From NCBI GenBank assembly GCA_902762655.1, contig CACWOZ010000005.1, forward strand, positions 7,761 through 71,760: DNA of 64,000 nt. Direction: 5' to 3'. Of the stretch, positions 60,838 through 64,000 are shown one piece after another. A program made the translations under genes and the position numbers. The stretch comes from an uncultured Bacteroidia bacterium (lineage in GTDB: Bacteria; Bacteroidota; Bacteroidia; Bacteroidales; UBA932). The notes beneath the pieces are model-generated. The model saw nothing but the letters and a program-made list of their open reading frames with translations, ran no database searches and had not been told where the DNA came from. Within the stretch, counting starts at the first letter, position 1. The number at the start of each line of letters is the position of its first letter.

Positions 60838-61509
60838 ATGAAAAAGACATTCAAAGAACTTAAGCGTGAAGCCCGTGCGGCCCTTAAAGGTAAATGGGGC
60901 GAGGGAGTACTCCTGGTGTTCGTACTGCTGCTTTTCGCTTTCCTCTGCGACCTGCCGAGCGGTTATTATCAGATAACACATCCTAATTTTCAGCAGGAAT
61001 TGCTGACCTACGGAATGCAGTGGAGTTTTTTCAAGTTCATCATTCCTACCAGCCTCCTTGGATTATTTGTTTTCTACCCTTTGGCTGTGGGCGCCTCGAA
61101 CTCTTTCCGCGTGCTTCTCGCAGGGGATAAGAATCTGGTAGACAATTCATTCAAAATGGGATTCGGGAATTATCTGCACAATGTAGGCGGAATGTTCTTC
61201 ATGATGCTGTTCATTTTTCTCTGGTCTTTGCTTCTGGTCATTCCCGGCATAATAAAAGCGTTTGCCTATGCCATGACCCCCTTCGTACTGGTAGATAATC
61301 CCGAACTGTCCTGCTATGAGGCAATCAAACGCAGCCAGGAACTGATGAAAGGAAACAAATGGCGCTATTTCCTGCTTGCCCTCAGTTTCCTCGGGTGGAT
61401 ACTTCTCGGCATCCTGACCCTGGGCATAGGCTTATTCTGGATTATTCCTTATATAGAGACAACCATTGCAGCCTTCTACAACGACATCAAAGCCCAGAAA
61501 GGCCTATGA
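60838..61509 (+). CDS. DUF975 family membrane protein
   Basis: A 223-residue inner-membrane protein with a basic N-terminus (MKKTFKELKREARAALKGKWG, which is the usual opening of the family) and about five hydrophobic segments. SLLLVIPGIIKAFAYAMTPF near 135-155 and AIKRSQELMKGNKWRYF near 170-187 are DUF975 signatures. The role is unknown. The ATG at 60838 begins the family N-terminus; the longer frame reaches back into the GH3 gene on the other strand. Its stop overlaps the isomerase start (ATGA). Confidence 0.88.
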   Translation: MKKTFKELKREARAALKGKWGEGVLLVFVLLLFAFLCDLPSGYYQITHPNFQQELLTYGMQWSFFKFIIPTSLLGLFVFYPLAVGASNSFRVLLAGDKNLVDNSFKMGFGNYLHNVGGMFFMMLFIFLWSLLLVIPGIIKAFAYAMTPFVLVDNPELSCYEAIKRSQELMKGNKWRYFLLALSFLGWILLGILTLGIGLFWIIPYIETTIAAFYNDIKAQKGL

Positions 61510-62717
61510 TTGCAATCTATACCATAACCTCCGGCCTGCACGACGAGGCCGCTGTCCGCAGCCTCTCGGATGAATTCCTGGGCAGCATCTTTCCGGACGG
61601 CGGATACGATTTCAAAGGTGCGGACTTCACCGGGTTCGGCTCCGCCACTCTTAATATCATCTATGTACGCACCGGCGGCGCCGAAGGTATTTTCGAGGAA
61701 TTGCTGCCAAAACTGCTCGAGACCGGCGTGTCGTTTTTCACCCTCCTGACCTCCGGCACCAGCAACTCCCTCGCAGCCTCGCTGGAAATACTTTCCTACC
61801 TTAAGCAGAAAGGCTTGAAGGGCGAGGTCCTGCACGGATCCCCCGAATACATCCGCGGCCGCATCTCTAATTTGGAGAAGATCGCGAAGGCCCGCGAGAA
61901 CCTCTACGGCACCACCCTCGGCGTTATCGGCCAGCCCTCCGACTGGCTCATCTCCAGCATCTACGACGAAGGAACCATCCTCCAGAAACTCGGGGTGCTG
62001 GTGAAGGATATCCCGATGGAGGACCTGCTGGACGAATTCGACAGGCAGAAGGATCGCGAAGTCAACCCCGGCCCAGTCCCCGAAGTCCGCGAAGCTCTCC
62101 CCGGCGCCATCCGTATCTACAACGCCCTAAAGGTCCTCGTCGAAGACCACGACCTAGGCGCCCTCACCCTCCGCTGCTTCGACCTCCTCGGCACGGTGCA
62201 CAACACCGGCTGCTACGCCCTCGCAAAACTCAACTCCGAAGGCATCCCCTCCAGTTGCGAAGGAGACGTCCCCGCCCTTCTGAGCATGATGGTCGCCCAG
62301 GCCCTCACCGGTCGTACAGGCTTCCAGGCCAATCCCGCCCGCATCGACTTGCAGACCGGAGAGATGCTTTTCGCACACTGCACCATCCCCTTCAACATGG
62401 TGGATGAGTTCAACTACGACACCCACTTCGAATCCGGCATAGGTGTCGGCATCCACGGACACTTCCCCGAAGGCCCCGTCACCGTATTCAAACTCTCCGG
62501 TACCTTGGACCGCGCCTTCATCGCCGAAGGGGAACTCTTCCGCAACCAGTACGAGCAGAACCTCTGCCGCACGCAGGTCTGGCTGCGCATGAGTCCGGAC
62601 GACGCCCGCTATTTCCTCACCGACCCCATCGGAAACCACCACATCATCATCCCCGGGCACTGCGGCGACCTGCTCCGCGAATTCGTTCGTGGCACCTTAA
62701 TGGTTGATTATCAATAA
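61506..62717 (+). CDS. FucI/AraA-fold sugar isomerase family protein
   Basis: A 403-residue protein with the L-fucose/L-arabinose isomerase-like fold. The metal-site signatures are visible: a glutamate/aspartate pair in SSCEGDVPALLSM (about 255-268) and a histidine in LFAHCTIPFN (about 293-302). The middle part has LRCFDLLGTVHNTGCYAL. It would convert a ketose and an aldose sugar; which sugar is not determinable. It is shorter than typical FucI (about 590) and close in size to uncharacterised family members. No signal peptide, so it is cytoplasmic. It overlaps the DUF975 gene by four bases and precedes a GH28 pectinase. Confidence 0.86.
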   Translation: MIAIYTITSGLHDEAAVRSLSDEFLGSIFPDGGYDFKGADFTGFGSATLNIIYVRTGGAEGIFEELLPKLLETGVSFFTLLTSGTSNSLAASLEILSYLKQKGLKGEVLHGSPEYIRGRISNLEKIAKARENLYGTTLGVIGQPSDWLISSIYDEGTILQKLGVLVKDIPMEDLLDEFDRQKDREVNPGPVPEVREALPGAIRIYNALKVLVEDHDLGALTLRCFDLLGTVHNTGCYALAKLNSEGIPSSCEGDVPALLSMMVAQALTGRTGFQANPARIDLQTGEMLFAHCTIPFNMVDEFNYDTHFESGIGVGIHGHFPEGPVTVFKLSGTLDRAFIAEGELFRNQYEQNLCRTQVWLRMSPDDARYFLTDPIGNHHIIIPGHCGDLLREFVRGTLMVDYQ

Positions 62718-62769
62718 AATAAGCAAACCTACCCCCGAGAAACAGAAGGGGAAGATAATAGATAAAGCT

Positions 62770-64000
62770 ATGATTATCAGACAGTTATCCGCCACAGCTA
62801 TAGTGCTGGCCCTCGCCATCACCCCAATTAAAGCCGGCGACTACGCCCGATACTACGACAACTTGCCGACGAAGATGGCGGAGCCCGCGGCTCCGCAGAT
62901 TCCGGACAACACGGTGATTCTCACCGACTTCGATGCGATGCCGGACGGCATAACTCTGAATACCGCCGCCTTCGGCAAGGCCATCAAGGCCCTCGAAAAA
63001 CTTGGAGGCGGACATCTGGTGGTGCCCGCAGGCATCTGGCTTACCGGCCCCATCACCCTTAAGGACCGCATTGACCTCCATCTCGAGCGCAATGCCCTGA
63101 TTCTCTTCAGCCCGGACAAGAAAGACCATCTGAAAGACGGAAAAGTGCAATCTTGCATCAGCGCCAGCAAGCGCAGCGACATCAGCATCACCGGCGACGG
63201 CATAATCGACGGCAACGGGGAATGGTGGCGTGCGGTCAAACGCGGCAAGGTCAGCGATGTGGAGTGGAAAGATTACCAGCGCATGGGAGGTACTGAGGCT
63301 GACGAAGGCAAACTCTGGTATCCCTTCGGCCTTAAGAATTATGATGATATCGCCCCCGATTTCAAGGCACAGGAGAAGATGCGCGTGCACATGATACGCC
63401 TTACCGACTGCGACCGCGTGCTGGTGAAGGGCGTGACCATACAGAACTCTCCCAAATTCCACCTGATTCCCACCCGTTGCAAGAACGTAATCATCGATGG
63501 CGTCACCGTCCGTTGCCCCTGGAACGCCCAGAACGGCGACGGCATCGACATCTCCTGCTGCCAGGACGTACTGATTGTGAATAACACGGTAGATGTTGGA
63601 GATGACGGAATCTGCATGAAGGCTGGTGGTGGTGCGGCCGCGCTGAAATATCCCCCTGTCGCTCGCGTCCTGATCCAGGACAACACCGTTTTCCATGCGC
63701 ACGGCGGATTTGTGATCGGTTCCGAGTTTTCGGCCGGGGTGGAAGATGTAGTAGTTAGGGGAAATGTCTTCTCCGGCACCGATACGGGCCTTCGATTCAA
63801 GAGTGCCCCCGGTCGCGGAGGAAAGACCTCAAGAATTTATATATCAGATATTTATATGAGTGATATCCGGGACCAGGCGCTGGTGTTCGAGACCTCCTAT
63901 GTCGATGTGCCGGTGGGCACCGGCGGCAAGGCGGTCACCGCTCAGGACTTTCTCCCGGAATTCACCGACATCCACATCTCGAACGTCGTCGCCCGCGACA
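62770..64000 (+). CDS. Glycoside hydrolase family 28 polygalacturonase-like, 3' end outside the window
   Basis: The first 410 codons of an exported GH28 enzyme; the frame is open to the window edge. Signal peptide about 1-23. The parallel beta-helix carries the full GH28 catalytic set: N255 and D257 (NGDGID), D278 and D279 (GDDGI), H311 (HAHGG) and R342/K344 (RFKS). AMPDGITLNTAAFGKAI and GGGHLVVPAG are the usual N-terminal family motifs. It likely cleaves galacturonic-acid or related pectin linkages. The upstream sugar isomerase and the nearby GH3 could process the products. Confidence 0.93.
   Translation, partial: MIIRQLSATAIVLALAITPIKAGDYARYYDNLPTKMAEPAAPQIPDNTVILTDFDAMPDGITLNTAAFGKAIKALEKLGGGHLVVPAGIWLTGPITLKDRIDLHLERNALILFSPDKKDHLKDGKVQSCISASKRSDISITGDGIIDGNGEWWRAVKRGKVSDVEWKDYQRMGGTEADEGKLWYPFGLKNYDDIAPDFKAQEKMRVHMIRLTDCDRVLVKGVTIQNSPKFHLIPTRCKNVIIDGVTVRCPWNAQNGDGIDISCCQDVLIVNNTVDVGDDGICMKAGGGAAALKYPPVARVLIQDNTVFHAHGGFVIGSEFSAGVEDVVVRGNVFSGTDTGLRFKSAPGRGGKTSRIYISDIYMSDIRDQALVFETSYVDVPVGTGGKAVTAQDFLPEFTDIHISNVVARD

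Noticed and set aside
62732-62756. CCCC and GGGG pairing before the GH28 gene as a terminator or riboswitch
   Set aside because: Only four pairs with a 12-base loop and no T-run follow. It is too weak to support a structured element.

Overview
The window is a gene-dense chromosomal segment of a member of the Bacteroidota, most likely a gut-type Bacteroidales. The evidence is two SusC/SusD-type pairs, many surface lipoproteins with BACON, TIG, NHL or fimbrillin-like modules, a fused SecDF, an alpha2-type glycyl-tRNA synthetase, a DUF4923 protein, and promoters of the Bacteroides type (TTG, about 20 bases, TAnnTTTG). By eye the GC content is in the mid-50s, with a clearly AT-richer islet around 44.6-47.2 kb and a somewhat AT-richer gene at 34.1-36.2 kb. 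A lineage below order is not supported from sequence reading alone. There is no gene-free stretch over 300 bases, and I saw no tRNA, rRNA, CRISPR array, transposase or phage gene.

0-9 kb is housekeeping: hflX and a tonB-family gene (minus strand), ybeY-mnmG, ruvA, then sufS-sufE-sufT-folK and glyS. 9-39 kb is the accessory core. A secreted FAD oxidoreductase is followed by a divergently placed ECF sigma factor and FecR-type anti-sigma factor. A long co-directional run follows: SusC with an STN signalling domain, SusD, a lipoprotein with a C-terminal EEP (endonuclease/exonuclease/phosphatase) domain, an unknown lipoprotein, a second SusC/SusD pair, BACON and DUF5689-like lipoproteins, a TIG-NHL lipoprotein, a free EEP enzyme, a fimbrillin-like/NHL/EEP fusion, a 47-residue peptide gene, a fimbrillin-like/NHL lipoprotein, an SGNH hydrolase and a GH3 enzyme. 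Gaps are mostly under 25 bases, so much of this may be one transcript. Three EEP domains and almost no glycoside hydrolases suggest uptake of a phosphodiester substrate, possibly extracellular nucleic acid, rather than a plain polysaccharide. This is the best candidate for an undescribed system here.

39-51 kb returns to housekeeping: a catalytically degenerate ThiL-like protein, a DUF4923 protein, dnaE and secDF. The AT-rich islet of two lipoproteins lies between dnaE and secDF. 50-64 kb is carbohydrate and peptide metabolism: a PD40-like protein, malQ (GH77), a GH97 alpha-glucosidase overlapping a C69 dipeptidase, a GATE-domain membrane protein, a GH3 enzyme, a DUF975 membrane protein, a FucI/AraA-fold sugar isomerase and the start of a GH28 pectinase that runs off the window.
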